A program made the position numbers and the translations under genes. DNA of 64,000 bases. It comes from Dendrolimus kikuchii (Eukaryota > Arthropoda > Insecta > Lepidoptera > Lasiocampidae). Of the stretch, positions 33,752 through 44,432 are shown piece after piece. The notes beneath the pieces were generated by a model. It was given only the letters and a program-made list of their open reading frames with translations. It was not told the origin of the DNA and made no database searches. How positions within the stretch are numbered: the first letter of the stretch is position 1; each line of letters starts with the position of its first letter. Location: the NCBI GenBank assembly GCA_019925095.2, contig CM034406.1, positions 13,116,388 through 13,180,387 on the forward strand, read 5' to 3'.

Positions 33752-33989
33752 CCAGGTGGTAGGGCATTTGCCCGACTGGATGACTACCACCCCTGGTCTA
33801 AAGTATGTCGCCATAACAACCTTGAGTTGTGTTCCGGCATTACTGACCAGGTTCCAGTCTTCCCTTAAGAGAGCAGCAGCGCATTTGTAACACCTTTGGT
33901 GTTGCAAATGTCCATAGGCGATGGTAACCGCTTTCCATCAAGTGGGCCGTCTGCCTGTCTGCTGATCTTCTGCAATAAAAAAAAAATTG
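33752..33989 (-). mobile_element. SINE-like element copy, 5'-truncated
   Basis: Begins at CCAGGTGGTAGGGCATTTGC and ends TCTGCAATAAAAAAAAAA. The frame at 33840-34022 (-) is a shadow of the repeat. Confidence 0.8.
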
Positions 33990-34164
33990 AATATTAATAA
34001 AGACGATATTTTTTAAAAGCATTTCGACTGTTGCCCAGTTTTTCTATCTTGGTATCCATTTTTTACCTATTGGTAGAAAACTGACATTACAAAAAAAGTA
34101 AGTAGTTCGTATTATATGTTACATGTACCACCATCGCCATTATAATTTCAATTCATTCTAAGAC

Positions 34165-34280
34165 TTATCTGGAAGAGATCGCTTTTGAGCAATAAGATAG
34201 CCCTTTGTACATAACTAAGTAGCTATAATTTTAGTCTGTAAGTTCATTTTGGTTTTGGAGTATAATAAAGTGTTATATAT
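34165..34280 (+). repeat. Non-LTR retroelement 3' UTR copy
   Basis: TTATCTGGAAGAGATCGCTT, TTGAGCAATAAGATAGCCC and a TATAATAAAGTGTTATATAT tail. Same family as 13143-13275. No ORF attached. Confidence 0.65.
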
Positions 34281-34314
34281 TTATTTGGTCTCAATTCGTC
34301 ATGTAAATAATTTT

Positions 34315-34995
34315 TTTTATACATGTTCAGTCATAATTTTTTAAATTATTTTTGCCTTGGATTTAGCATAGCTTCAGAGTGATTCCATATAAATTTCATC
34401 GCTATTAGACCTTGGTCTCCGAAGACAGCAGAAATTTTGTCAAAATCAAATAGAAAATGTTTTAAGGATTGAAGTTTTGTTTAGGCCGTAACTTTTTTGT
34501 CTCTAAATCGATTTCGATCATTTTTTGCGTTTGATTCAGTATAGATTCAAGGTAGTTTTGTATAAATTTAATTGGCATTGGACCTTGCGTTCCGAAAACG
34601 TAGCAGATATTTCCTCAAGATCAAATACAAAATGCAGTAGTAATTGAGGTTTTGATTCAGTTATAACTTTTTCGTCTCTGTATCGATTTCGATACATTTG
34701 ATTTGTTTTAGAATCAGTATAAATACAAAGTAGTTTTGTATAAATTTTATCGGTATTGGGACGTTGAGTTCCGAAGATATAGCTGAAAATTCTTAAAATT
34801 AGATAGAAAGTGTGTAGGGTTTGAGTTATGTTAGTTATAACTTTTTGTTTTTCAACTGATTTTAATAAAAAAAATGTACATTAGGGTCAGCACGGCTTCA
34901 AGGTAGTCTTGTACAAAGTTAATTAATGTTAAATTTTAGGTTCAGAAGATATAACAGGGAATTCCTAAAATTGAATAAAGAATTGAGGTATTGTT
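34315..34995 (+). repeat. Degenerate tandem repeat, about 173-base period, four units
   Basis: GTAACTTTTTTGTCTCTAAA (34488), then ATAACTTTTTCGTCTCTGTA (about 34664) and ATAACTTTTTGTTTTTCAAC (about 34837), with a first, more diverged unit near 34331. Each is followed by an AGGTAGTTTTGTATAAATTT-like block and a TTCCGAAGAT-like block. Units are diverged, so the array is old. Confidence 0.78.
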
Positions 34996-35528
34996 AGGTT
35001 TATGACAAGCCCAAAACGAGACAACATTAGGGAGGTCGGTTTCGTTTGTGTAAGGATAGTTTCTGTATCTTGAGAAAACTAATAAAAAGTTTTTTACTTG
35101 TTCACAAAGTTTTACAATTTATCATAGCCATATGTCGGCTTCTTGATGCTACAGTTGTCTGATGACCCTATTAAAAGAGTATCCCTACTTTTTCCGGAAT
35201 AAAATAACCTCATCTTCTATCCTAACTGCTACGATCTCAGCTAATCCTGAGTCTTGTTTCTTCTGTCAGCATGTAATTGTTCTCATCTATTTATTACTGG
35301 CAGGCTTGGGAGCTTAAAACGGTCGCTTTTCCAGATTCGTATTATTCGAATACGACAAGTATCAAAATAAAGTAGATCTATGCGCTATGTCTTACATCTA
35401 TTAGTATGTCTATATACGTGTCAATGTCATTAAGCGATTTTCCAAAAGCGGCTGCCTTCATTATCTTGATTACAACTCGCTGGGCTGGCTTGATCAGTGT
35501 AATACAGACTACTACGCTCTCACAGACT

Positions 35529-35672
35529 TTTTTATTGCTGAAGTACAGCAGACAAGCTTACGGCCCAACTGTGATGAAAGTGGTTACCGTCGACTATGGA
35601 CATTAGCAATACTAGAGTTGCTGCTGATGTGCTGCTGGCCTTGAAGGAGAAACTGGAACTTGGCTAATATCG
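35529..35672 (+). mobile_element. SINE-like element copy, truncated
   Basis: TTTTTTTATTGCTGAAGTAC, CAGCAGACAAGCTTACGGCC and on to GAAACTGGAACTTGGCTAAT, where the match stops. Only the 3' half of the element is present. Confidence 0.7.
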
Positions 35673-35907
35673 AAATATCGGCGTCGTAATCGTCATTCGT
35701 ACGATGAGTGAGAGTTCCGACAGCCCACATCCCTTTTCACTATTCAAACTTCCTTATCCTATTACCTGTAGGCAACGGTACCACTTTTCATGAGCTGAGC
35801 TGTATTCCAGTTTGGCAGCTGCGAAATTAAAACCCTGAGAATGTGCGGTTTTATACCTTTCTCCTCAAATCTTGCGCAGGAAGTTTATTCGTGATATTTT
35901 TTTTTTT

Positions 35908-36172
35908 AATTTTTATTTCGTGAATTCAGCAGACAGGTAGACGGGCCCACCTAACGGATAGCGGTTATCATCGCCTATCGACATTTGTAACACCAATGTG
36001 CTGCCGCTCTCTAAAGGGAGATTGGTACTTGGCCACTAATGCCGGAATACAACTCCAGGTTTATATGGCGGCATGCTTTAGACCATCTGGCTGAGGGTTG
36101 TTTTGTCGCCTGTCACGAGAAGCCGCCAGGCCGCAGGAAATTATATTCTTTCTCTGTTCCTGCACGGAAGAA
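35908..36172 (+). mobile_element. SINE-like element copy
   Basis: Runs from the T-rich start through CAGCAGACAGGTAGACGGGC to TTCTCTGTTCCTGCACGGAA. Compared with the 23164 copy it lacks the GGTGGTAGCCATCCAGTCGG block, a deletion also seen at 12072. The ORFs at 36098-36453 begin in it. Confidence 0.78.
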
Positions 36173-36426
36173 ATTATGTTGAAATACATCACTGCAAAAT
36201 TCCTTCCGAGCCACTTGCTAGGTTTTGGTTTTTTTTATCGTGTTTTTACCAACAAAAGGTTCTCTTTATGCACCAACATTATCATCAATCATTTCACACG
36301 TTATCTTCTGAGAAAATTCGAGTGAAAAGGGCATTTACAAGTGTGGAAGTGACAGCGTTACGTAAAACGAAAATGAATAACATGAAAAATGCTTGTGTGA
36401 ATTGTTCAAGTTTTTTTATTTTATTT

Positions 36427-36598
36427 AGGGCCGCTTTTTCAAACACCAGATAACAGATTCATAGAATAAAGTACAACATGGTAAAATTAAAAATTACTAT
36501 TGTGTGAATGAATCAGTTGTATTGTTCCACTTTTGAATTTAATCAGGTTACAATTGATTCCACTGGTAACTTTATCTGATGATTGAAAAATCGGTTCT
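36427..36598. mobile_element. MITE with GGGCCGATTTTTCA-type ends, copy 2
   Basis: TAGGGCCGCTTTTTCAAACA at the left and GATTGAAAAATCGGTTCT at the right. The centre matches 33543-33715. Confidence 0.78.
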
Positions 36599-38489
36599 CA
36601 GTATGCTATACAAACAGATTGCAGTCATTTAAAATCACATTAATTGATAGATACATCTGATTATTCTACCTGTACACCTGACACTTGAGTGTTCAGCTAG
36701 ATTAACCTAAAATTGTACCCACACAACAAAGTTACATATAGACATTATGTTGTAGTTAAACGTTAGGAATTATTTAGAAAGGAAGAAAGGAAATATAAGA
36801 AGTTTTGTTACCGTAAAATGTGGCAACTTAACCAACGGTTGACAATTTTGCCATTATAGGTCTTCGACTTTCGTTTACGAGATTACAATTAGGTACTTGG
36901 AACAAAATTAATTTTTTGAGCAAATAACGTCACGTATGAGTCATATACTCAAAAAAGACATTTTGTGAGAAGTAATAGTAATCTTGTAAACGAAAACATA
37001 TAATGACAAAATTGACAGCCATTGGTTAAGTTGCCAGATTTCACGGTAGTGATAGATATGGATACAAGTTACAAAAATCTTATAATCTACGTTACCATAT
37101 ACAATACTATATATTAAGATATTTTACGCAACAAATATCAATGCCTTTTTTATATGATTTTTAGGTATATCTGAGGTTTGCGAAACTTCAGTAAGTAATA
37201 ACGGTTCAAAAATGTAAATATACTTCACTGAACTTATTTAATTTGGTATGAAAATATTATATCGTGTATGTTTGTCTGCCGATAAACGTATAAGTTGTTT
37301 ATCCTTAGAAGATCATTTGATATAAACAAACTCGGTTTTTGCAACTAATTACATTATTTCTTGATGTTTAAATGATTTATTCAAATTAAGGAACATCTAA
37401 AGTTAGATATTAAATTAATAATAATAAACTTTATTTCAGTAAAAAACAGCTAGGTAACATAACAAAAGATTTAGAACAATTTAGATGTGTAGCACAGCAT
37501 AAATAAGTTTGTGACTAAGAACGAAACTAAGAATAATCTTGTACCTTCGGCCTCAGCACCTTCCCATTAAATTTGACCACATTGTAACACATAAATGAAT
37601 AACTGCTGAAAAATTCTTATACAAATATAAAGAAAGTTAACATAATAAAATTAAAATTAAAGATTAAAAAGGAAACTAAAAAAAAACCAAAGGAAGGATC
37701 TAATCAAAAACTAAGTGTAAAATATAAAGAAAATAAAAAATAAAGAAAAGTGTTTTAACTGTCCTCTCTGTTTTTTTTTTTGGGAAGAATGTATGTGAGT
37801 GAGTGTGAGAGGGTGGGTGTTTATGGAAGATCAAGGAAATTATAAATAAAGTGAATGATTAATTTTTAATATACATATATTAGGTATATACACCATATAT
37901 ATAATTAGAAAAAGATTAATCTTTTAAACACACAATTTAAATAAAACTTTATTTAAAAAATATGTTAAAAAATATAGATTATGCCTATGCTACATATACA
38001 GGTGAATTTTTCAAGTGGGCGCCTTCAGGGTCAAATCCTAAACAATGCTAAATAGAGAAAAACACTCAAAGGAGTCTTGAGACTGATTTTGACGAAAACT
38101 AAAATTGATACCATTAGATTTTTGAAAAATCAATTACCTTTGTCAGGAATCGGATGAATTTGAAAAATAAACAAATTCTGTATTATTATACCAAATCATA
38201 CTGTAGCTTATAAGAATCAATGTCTGTGAAGGAACGACATACGGCTAACCAAGGTAATAACGAGTTGTTTTTGAACAAAATGTTCTATTTTCCATACACT
38301 AATTAAACAGCAAATTGCTTCGGTCATTTGACCACACCCTTATTTGAACGCGTTATATGTTTACCCATTGACTAATTTATTGATTGGAGTAAAATAACGT
38401 GAACGTGATTTATAGATACCCTATTACAAATAGAATAATTTTCATACTTTCCATATAACTTAAACCTAGATATTTATTACAAACACATT

Positions 38490-39100
38490 TAAATTAGAAC
38501 AATGGGCGGCCTTATCGCTTATAGCGATCTCTTCCAGGCAACCCGGTGTCTCAGGAGATATTACAAGAAAATTAAATAATATTTGGTGGCTTAACTAAAT
38601 TGAAACTAATTCAATCGTAATTGAAGAAAAAAAAATTACAATAATAAACTAATAAAGACATACATAATTAAATTAAAATAATATAAATTACATATACTTA
38701 CATGCGAATAATAATAGAATTCCATTTACTGCAACACATTTTATTTAGCGGACAAATAATGGTCAGTGATCAAGTGTTTGAATGTACCAATGGATGTAGC
38801 TTGTCTGATTTTCAAGGGAAGGGAGTTCCACAGGCGAACAGCCTGTACGGCAAAAGAGTTTCCTACAAAGCACGAAGTGTGTTTAGGTATCGTTAGCAGA
38901 AGATTTTCATTTGAGCGCAAATTACAGGAATGAGATTGATAGAGGAAACTAAAAAGTTCCTTTAAATATGGGGGAGTACAGGGATTGAAAAGGATATTGT
39001 GCAGAAGTGAGAGTAAGTGAACATTCCGGCGAAGGCGAATTGGCAACCATTTAAGCTTATTACGAAATTCGGAGAATCGACCGATTTGGTTCATGACAAG
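38490..39100 (-). pseudogene. Jockey/CR1-like retrotransposon: reverse-transcriptase tail plus 3' UTR
   Basis: The minus frame 39094-38741 reads FRNKLKWLPIRLRRNVHLLS, then PPYLKELFSFLYQ and SFAVQAVRLWNSLPLKIRQA, with stop at 38741. KL.WLPI..R...HLL...H.IL.....P.YL......R.....FS..A.RLWN.LP..IR is the classic tail of this group. About 180 bases after the stop comes the CTGGAAGAGATCGCT..AGCGATAAGGCCGCC motif, which ties the motif found elsewhere in the window to this family. Confidence 0.88.
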
Positions 39101-39639
39101 GGTATTTGATTTTTCAAAAATTAGATGATATTAGTTTTCGCCCAAATCGGTCTCGAGACTCCTTTGGTTGTTTTTCGCAATTTCGTATAGTCTAGCATTT
39201 GGCCCTGAAAGCCCACTTGAAAAACACTTGTATATATTCAAGGAAAAGCTAGAGACACGCGTTCAATATATTTTTAGTAAAAAGTAGAGAAATGGGTCGT
39301 AAGAAGGGATAATGGGCACTACACTGCAGTTAATGTCTAATTTAAGCTTGATACATGTGCACTAATTACAACTTGAAGTTCCTATTTCGTTCACATCAAT
39401 ATCATAATGAACTGTAATAGTCTTCAGGACTCGGAGAGCTTAAAGAAGGATTGCTTAATTTAAAAGAGTATTTGTGATTTGCTCTTTATTAAAATATATT
39501 GAACTTAAGTTTATTTACAACGAATTTATAAACTTTAGTACAATAAAATTATAGACTAGTCAACCTTTAAAATTAAACTACACTGTTAATATAAAATAAA
39601 AACTTAAATAATAAAAAGTGTTATATACGTAGTTATAGA

Positions 39640-39845
39640 TAAAAAAAATGCTGGCCGCATTTCCCCTTTATGAACTAATACAATAAAAGAAAACTTAGTT
39701 ATAGTGTATTCTACCCATATTCCTTCATGACTAGAAGTAGAATACTGAGCCTAGGTCACCGTCTTCTATGGGTAAGGTGCCCAGAAGGCTGGCTACGTTT
39801 CCTCGCTGGATTGCCCAAGGTAGGCACCAGCACTTTGCTCACCTG
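39640..39845 (+). repeat. Interspersed repeat (CTTCTATGGGTAAG type), copy 1
   Basis: GTAGAATACTGAGCCTAGGT, CACCGTCTTCTATGGGTAAG and GTGCCCAGAAGGCTGGCTAC, then AGGCACCAGCACTTTGCTCA. A second copy at 44110-44190 lies directly before the first certain RIM-BP exon. Class unknown. Confidence 0.6.
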
Positions 39846-40139
39846 AAGAGTTAATGAGTCGTTTTGACAAAAAAATATATTATATCATAAAGTAAAAAAG
39901 TAGTATAAGATTTGAATCTGTGATCCTAGTTATCATTAAATGCATATTTATATAAAAATAAATATTTTGAGGTTATTATACTTAAAAAGTTAAAGGACGT
40001 ATTTTCGTAATTGTGTAATTTTATATTTAGTAGTTGATAGGTATAACAAAATTACCTAATAATTTAGACAGGTCTCGATAATTATAATGAAATTATTTTT
40101 TTAATGATATAAAAAATGCGTAATTCTGCTTTTAACTTT

Positions 40140-40310
40140 TATTTGTCGCCAGTCAGTCTGTCGGGACGGGGATAAGGCGGGGCCAAGAGGCTAAGGGGGC
40201 ACGTCTGAGGCTAGGGGAAGGGGAGAAAGCACCCAGGATTCAGGTCAGCGCACTTTCGTCTTATGGAAGCGAGACAGGACGGCGGCAGTGTGAAAAGCTA
40301 TGCTATTATT
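40140..40310 (+). other. G-rich non-coding segment
   Basis: CGGGACGGGGATAAGGCGGG, CCAAGAGGCTAAGGGGGCAC and GAGGCTAGGGGAAGGGGAGA stand out against AT-rich surroundings. There is no reading frame and no match to the other repeats in this window. It may be a fragment of an unrecognised element. Confidence 0.5.
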
Positions 40311-40659
40311 ATGCTATAACTCAAGGTCGTCTCCGATGTTAGTCCTATGTGATATAAGCCAGGATTGTATATCGGAATTTTAATAAATTGACTTTACATG
40401 TATGCAGTTTTTGTCAAATTTTAACTAAGGCAAAAAAATGAAGAACCCGCTGATATACATTGTACTCGTTGGATCTTTAGTTATAGAAGACTATTATAAA
40501 CTTTCCAGAATTTTCCATTTCATAGTTTAGATGGTAGAGGGAAAGGTACAATTATGAAAGCAAATGTCTCGTAAGCTATTGATTTAAACAAAAATCTTTA
40601 AGGCCTCAGTTCGAAAGTGAGGTGCAAAAATATATATAATAATTCATATAATAATTAAT

Positions 40660-41475
40660 TAAAGATTACCCAATTTCTGAGACCTGTGAAATGCAATATC
40701 CCACTCCAGGATGCAGGGGTCTACAAGCTTGATTGTGAGTGTGGATTGTCATACATTGGGCAAACAAAGAGGAGCATAAAAACACGAGTAAAAGAACACA
40801 TTGCTGACATGAAACACAAGGTCTACGAAGTCTGCGATCAGTGAACACACGCTGAATAAACCCAACCACTACATCAGATTCGATAACCCACAAATCCTCG
40901 CGAAAGAGAATCGTTTCATACCTAGAATGATGCGTGAGGCTATTGAAATCAAAAAACACCCAAATTTCAATAGAGAAGATGGTTGGCAAGTACCACCTGT
41001 TTGGGATCCAATTATCAAAACTATTAAGACCCAAACCCAACAAAAACCAGCTGCCAGACCTCAAGACACTGTGAGCTCTTTCTACGTACAACGGAACACA
41101 AACCAACTTGACTGATAATTACTTTTATTTTTCCTTCCACCCATTTTAATATTATATAAAATTATTAGAGCTAGGCATGTTTGCTGAAGAGTTTCTTGCG
41201 CCGCTTCTTCTCTTCAAGCCATAACATGTGGCGAAGCGGTAGTAAATTAGATTAGGCTCCCATAGAGTAAATAATAACCATAAACAAAATTAAAATTAAA
41301 TAATTAAAATTAACAAGTTGGCGGTAGGCTAAATAAAACTTTAACAATACTCGTTGACACTTGACATCTTTGTCTTCCGTGATCACGGCCACTAAAAAGT
41401 GGCCGAAACGTCAGAAAAACCAAAATCAAATAAAATTACCGCGCTTAAAACCGTTAAAACGTAGTTTTATTATAT
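40660..41475 (+). pseudogene. Penelope-like element 3' part: GIY-YIG endonuclease with frameshift
   Basis: From about 40710 the + strand reads GVYKLDCECGLSYIGQTKRS, then IKTRVKEHIADMKHK, the GIY-YIG nuclease core (V-Y, C-x-C, YIGQT, R, EH). After the KHK a frame change is needed to continue with SEHTLNKPNHYIRFDNPQIL and REAIEIKKHPNFNREDGW, up to TGA near 41116, as in Penelope-like elements. The 3' UTR holds the 41185 motif and a hammerhead-like fold at 41380-41412. The reverse-transcriptase domain is missing. The minus ORF 40666-41106 is a shadow. Confidence 0.88.
41378..41412 (+). ncRNA. Degenerate hammerhead-ribozyme-like motif
   Basis: GTGATCA (41379-41385) stands where the conserved CUGAUGA is expected, followed by a perfect stem CGGCCACT/AGTGGCCG with an AAAA loop and then GAAAC and GTC. 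The order core box, stem II, GAAA and GUC-type site is that of hammerhead ribozymes described in Penelope-like elements. Two of seven core bases differ, so this copy is probably inactive. Confidence 0.5.
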
Positions 41476-42059
41476 AATAATTCTTCATAAACGTCTCATC
41501 ATTACGTAGTTTTTTAACAATTTTTCTAGTTATTCTAAATTAAAAAAAAACCACTGAATCACCTCCAAATTATTGACATGAAACCATTTTACCTCTTCAT
41601 TTTTTATCAAAACAGGATATAGAAATATTTGCTTCTTTATAAAAGAAAGGGAAATCATTTGGTTAAATATTTTTTTAAAATTATACTTCATTTTATTCAT
41701 AATAAAATAATAATGCACCTGAAAAACGACCGCGTCTATGGAATCCCCGCCATCGCCCGAAAAATAAGTATCGAATAATCCTCAAGGACGTTGGCGTTGC
41801 TACACGTCTTAAGGAATATCCCATACGAGTATGTGCAATTGTGCATACTTTGAAAAAATAAACGTTCTTTTACATGTATAGCGCAGGTTATTTTGTCGAG
41901 ATCTCACTACAGCGTTGTGTACATAGATAGATGGTTAGAGGGCCGGATGCTCATGACGGTTTCACACGTGAACTCTTAATGAATTTTGCTCTGACCAGTT
42001 TAAATAAAATGCCTTAAGCCTAAATGACGCAAATACATTCTACGCAATTTTGACAGAAA

Positions 42060-42775
42060 TCTTTGACTGTGCAGGCTGTAAGGTTGTGGAATGCATTACC
42101 AATGAGCATCAGAAGTGCAAAGTCACTTACATCTTTTAATAAACTCCTCAAAGATCACTATTTAAATTTGTAAACAGTAATCTATACATTACATTACATA
42201 GAATACAATTTCCTGCGGCCGGGCGGCCTGTCGTAAGAGGCGACAAAATAACCCACAGCCAGGTGGTAGGGTATTTGCCCGACTGGATGGCTACCACCCC
42301 TAGTCTAGAGTATGCCGCCATAGCAAACAACCTTGTGTTGTTGTGTTCCGGCATTAGAGACCAGGTTCCAGTCTCCCTTAAGAGAGCAGCAGCGCATTTG
42401 TAGCACTTTTGGTGTTGCAAATGTCCATAGGCGATGGTAACTGCTTTCCATCAAGTGGGCCGTCTGCCTGTCTGCTGAACTCATGCAATAAAAAAATAAA
42501 AAAAATAAATTATGTATGTGTATGTAACTTTACATATATTGTGTATTTTTATTTACTATTAATATATATGTATATACGATTGAATATATTTATATTTTAA
42601 ATTATGCGCACTGAATACCGATCCATTATTAGAAATGTGAAATTATCTCCACAAGTCTGGAAGAAATCGCTGTTGTGCGATAAGACCGCCGATTGTACTA
42701 GTTAAATGATTGTTAACTTATATGTATTATTTTCTTGTGTGCAATAAAGAATATTCTATTATATTCTATTCCTAT
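42060..42775 (+). pseudogene. Jockey/CR1-like retrotransposon tail, split by a SINE-like copy
   Basis: 42070-42174 reads VQAVRLWNALPMSIRSAKSL and then a KLLKDHYLNL end with TAA, the last motif of the family at 38741-39094. The 3' UTR motif CTGGAAGAAATCGCT..GCGATAAGACCGCC appears at about 42657 with an AATAAAGAATATTC end. Removing the minus SINE-like copy (42199-42497) leaves about the same stop-to-motif distance as in the 38.5 kb copy. Confidence 0.85.
42199..42497 (-). mobile_element. SINE-like element copy inside the Jockey/CR1-like tail
   Basis: Begins GAATACAATTTCCTGCGGCC, slightly 5'-truncated, and ends CATGCAATAAAAAAATAAAA. A small AACAAC insertion is present near 42325. It is younger than its host element. 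Confidence 0.85.
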
Positions 42776-43214
42776 ATTAGACGTTTTATTTCTGTCTTTC
42801 ACTTTAGATAAATCAACCAAAGTGATTCATATAAACATAAACTTGTATCATTCAATGTCATTTAATACATTTGTGTCCTTTTAGTCTTAAGCCTTGCAAC
42901 AAAAATGATTCAACATAGTTTTTCCATCTCCCATCTAATATAAACATTATTTTTCGGGTTAGAATTACATGTTCAGATAAAACGCCAGCCGACGCTAATA
43001 TATTCCATTACACTAAAATCTGCTAAGTCTTTAATCATAGATAACTATTAACCACCTACGTGCAGTTAACTTATCTGCTTACTAACACACATTTGACACG
43101 GGTCTCACTATACAAAATGTTACTAATTAACATTTAATGGCGGTTATAAATTGAAAAGGTGTCTTTAGTTATCATACTAGATTATGATGATAATTAATAA
43201 TAGAGAAATTCAAT

Positions 43215-43500
43215 TCTCTATTAGGTCTATAAATCTATCATTAGGCTTAACCTTTTGTATGATTGTGAAGCGTGGCCAGTACTTGAGCGACACATGCAAG
43301 AGTTGCCTGTCACGGAGATGATTATGCTGCGATGAATGTGTGTAGTCACGCGGAAAGTCCGCTTTAGCAATTCTCGCATCCGCAGCAGTCTCCATATCCA
43401 CGACATAGCGGATCAACGGCAAAAGTGTTGCGTACCTTGGTACGGCCATGTTCTACAGAAACCGACTAGTTACGTGAGGAACAAATGTCTAGCCATAAGC
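43215..43500 (+). pseudogene. Non-LTR reverse-transcriptase fragment, + strand
   Basis: Pieces of frame include MCVVTRKVRFSNSRIRSSLH, then PWYGHVLQKPTSYVRNKCLA. It matches, in the opposite orientation, the family at 22585-23110 (WMCG.TRKDRVRN..IRGSL). Frame changes and stops make it dead. The overlapping minus ORF at 43210-43449 is a shadow. Confidence 0.78.
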
Positions 43501-43654
43501 CCTGAAGAAGTAAAAATATAGAACGCGATTGTAACGCTATCTAACGCTTCCAATTGTGAATCTAAATTATCCCGGGACCCACTCAAACACACACACAAAA
43601 GTTCATCAAAACCGGTAAAGCAGTTTCTGAGTTTTAGCGAGACTTGCTTTTCTT

Positions 43655-43965
43655 TCACCTCTCAATTATTTGGGGTCGGCACAATATGTCTTTTCCTTGC
43701 TTACTCCTCTATTCTGATATACGTCCTCTGTCACACCACAAATCATCATGGCATCCGTCACACAATCCACCCATATATTTTGCAGTTTAACGTTATTTTT
43801 GTCAAGTGACTTTCATGCCTCCTCATTACATGCCCATACCACTTTAGTCGTCTTCTTCTCAATTTTTCAGTCACGGGTACAACTTTCAAACATTATGTAT
43901 TAATTTCTCACCTTATTCATTCTTATAACACCACACATCTATCGCAACACTCTCATCTCAGCTGA
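43655..43965 (-). pseudogene. RTE-like tail with RRLKWYGHVMRR motif
   Basis: On the minus strand about 43820-43870 encodes RRRRLKWYGHVMRRHES, a hallmark of the end of RTE-like reverse transcriptases. The region ends at 43670 in TTTGGGGTCGGCACAATATG on the + strand. Decayed copies are at 26625-26935 and 55910-56225. Confidence 0.7.
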
Positions 43966-44109
43966 GTGGTGACATTTGTGGTCTATTACTTTAGTGGCCC
44001 AACAGTCTGACCGGTTTAGCGAGACTAACGAACAGCAATTGAGTTTTATCTATAAGCACAAGAAGATATTGTATTTATCTACATATTGTATACCTACATC
44101 TTATAATCC

Positions 44110-44190
44110 CTTCTATAAGTAGACTACTGAGCCTAAGTCATCATTATCTTCTATGGGTAAGATGCTCAGAAGGCTAGATACGTTATTATA
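44110..44190 (+). repeat. Interspersed repeat (CTTCTATGGGTAAG type), copy 2
   Basis: GACTACTGAGCCTAAGTCAT, ATCTTCTATGGGTAAGATGC and TCAGAAGGCTAGATACG match 39730-39800. It ends only about 30 bases before the RIM-BP exon at 44220, so it sits close to that acceptor's branch-point region. Confidence 0.55.
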
Positions 44191-44219
44191 ACAATAACAT
44201 TACTTTAAATATGTTTTAG

Positions 44220-44432
44220 AATATGAGCGGATACGGAGTATGTGGTTTGTCCACGACTGGGAGCGACACGGACTCGCTGTCACGTCGGTTGCGCGACGCA
44301 GAACGGGCGCGCGCGGACGCCGAGCGTGCTCACAGCGACGCGCTCGCGCAGCTACGCTCGGCACAAAGGTCACCTATGGATGTGCACAACGTGGAACAGC
44401 TGCAGTCTAGGGCTAGGGAGCTAGAAAAAAAG
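44220..44432 (+). CDS. Rbp: RIM-BP exon: N-terminal coiled coil
   Basis: Follows an ATGTTTTAG acceptor; the donor is AAGGTAATT. Reads NMSGYGVCGLSTTGSDTDSL and then a heptad-like RRLRDAERARADAERAHSDA helix, typical of RIM-BP N-termini. ATG at 44223 or the upstream ATG at 18669 could start translation. Confidence 0.88.

Larger units (their letters stand above)
18672..44219 (+). other. Probable RIM-BP intron 1, filled with mobile-element remains
   Basis: About 25.5 kb with no convincing host exon. Stretches without an assigned repeat (18.7-20.8, 24.4-25.7, 29.3-31.1, 36.6-38.5 and 39.1-39.6 kb) are AT-rich and show nothing recognisable. If the 18.67 kb exon belongs to another gene, part of this is intergenic. 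Confidence 0.4.
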
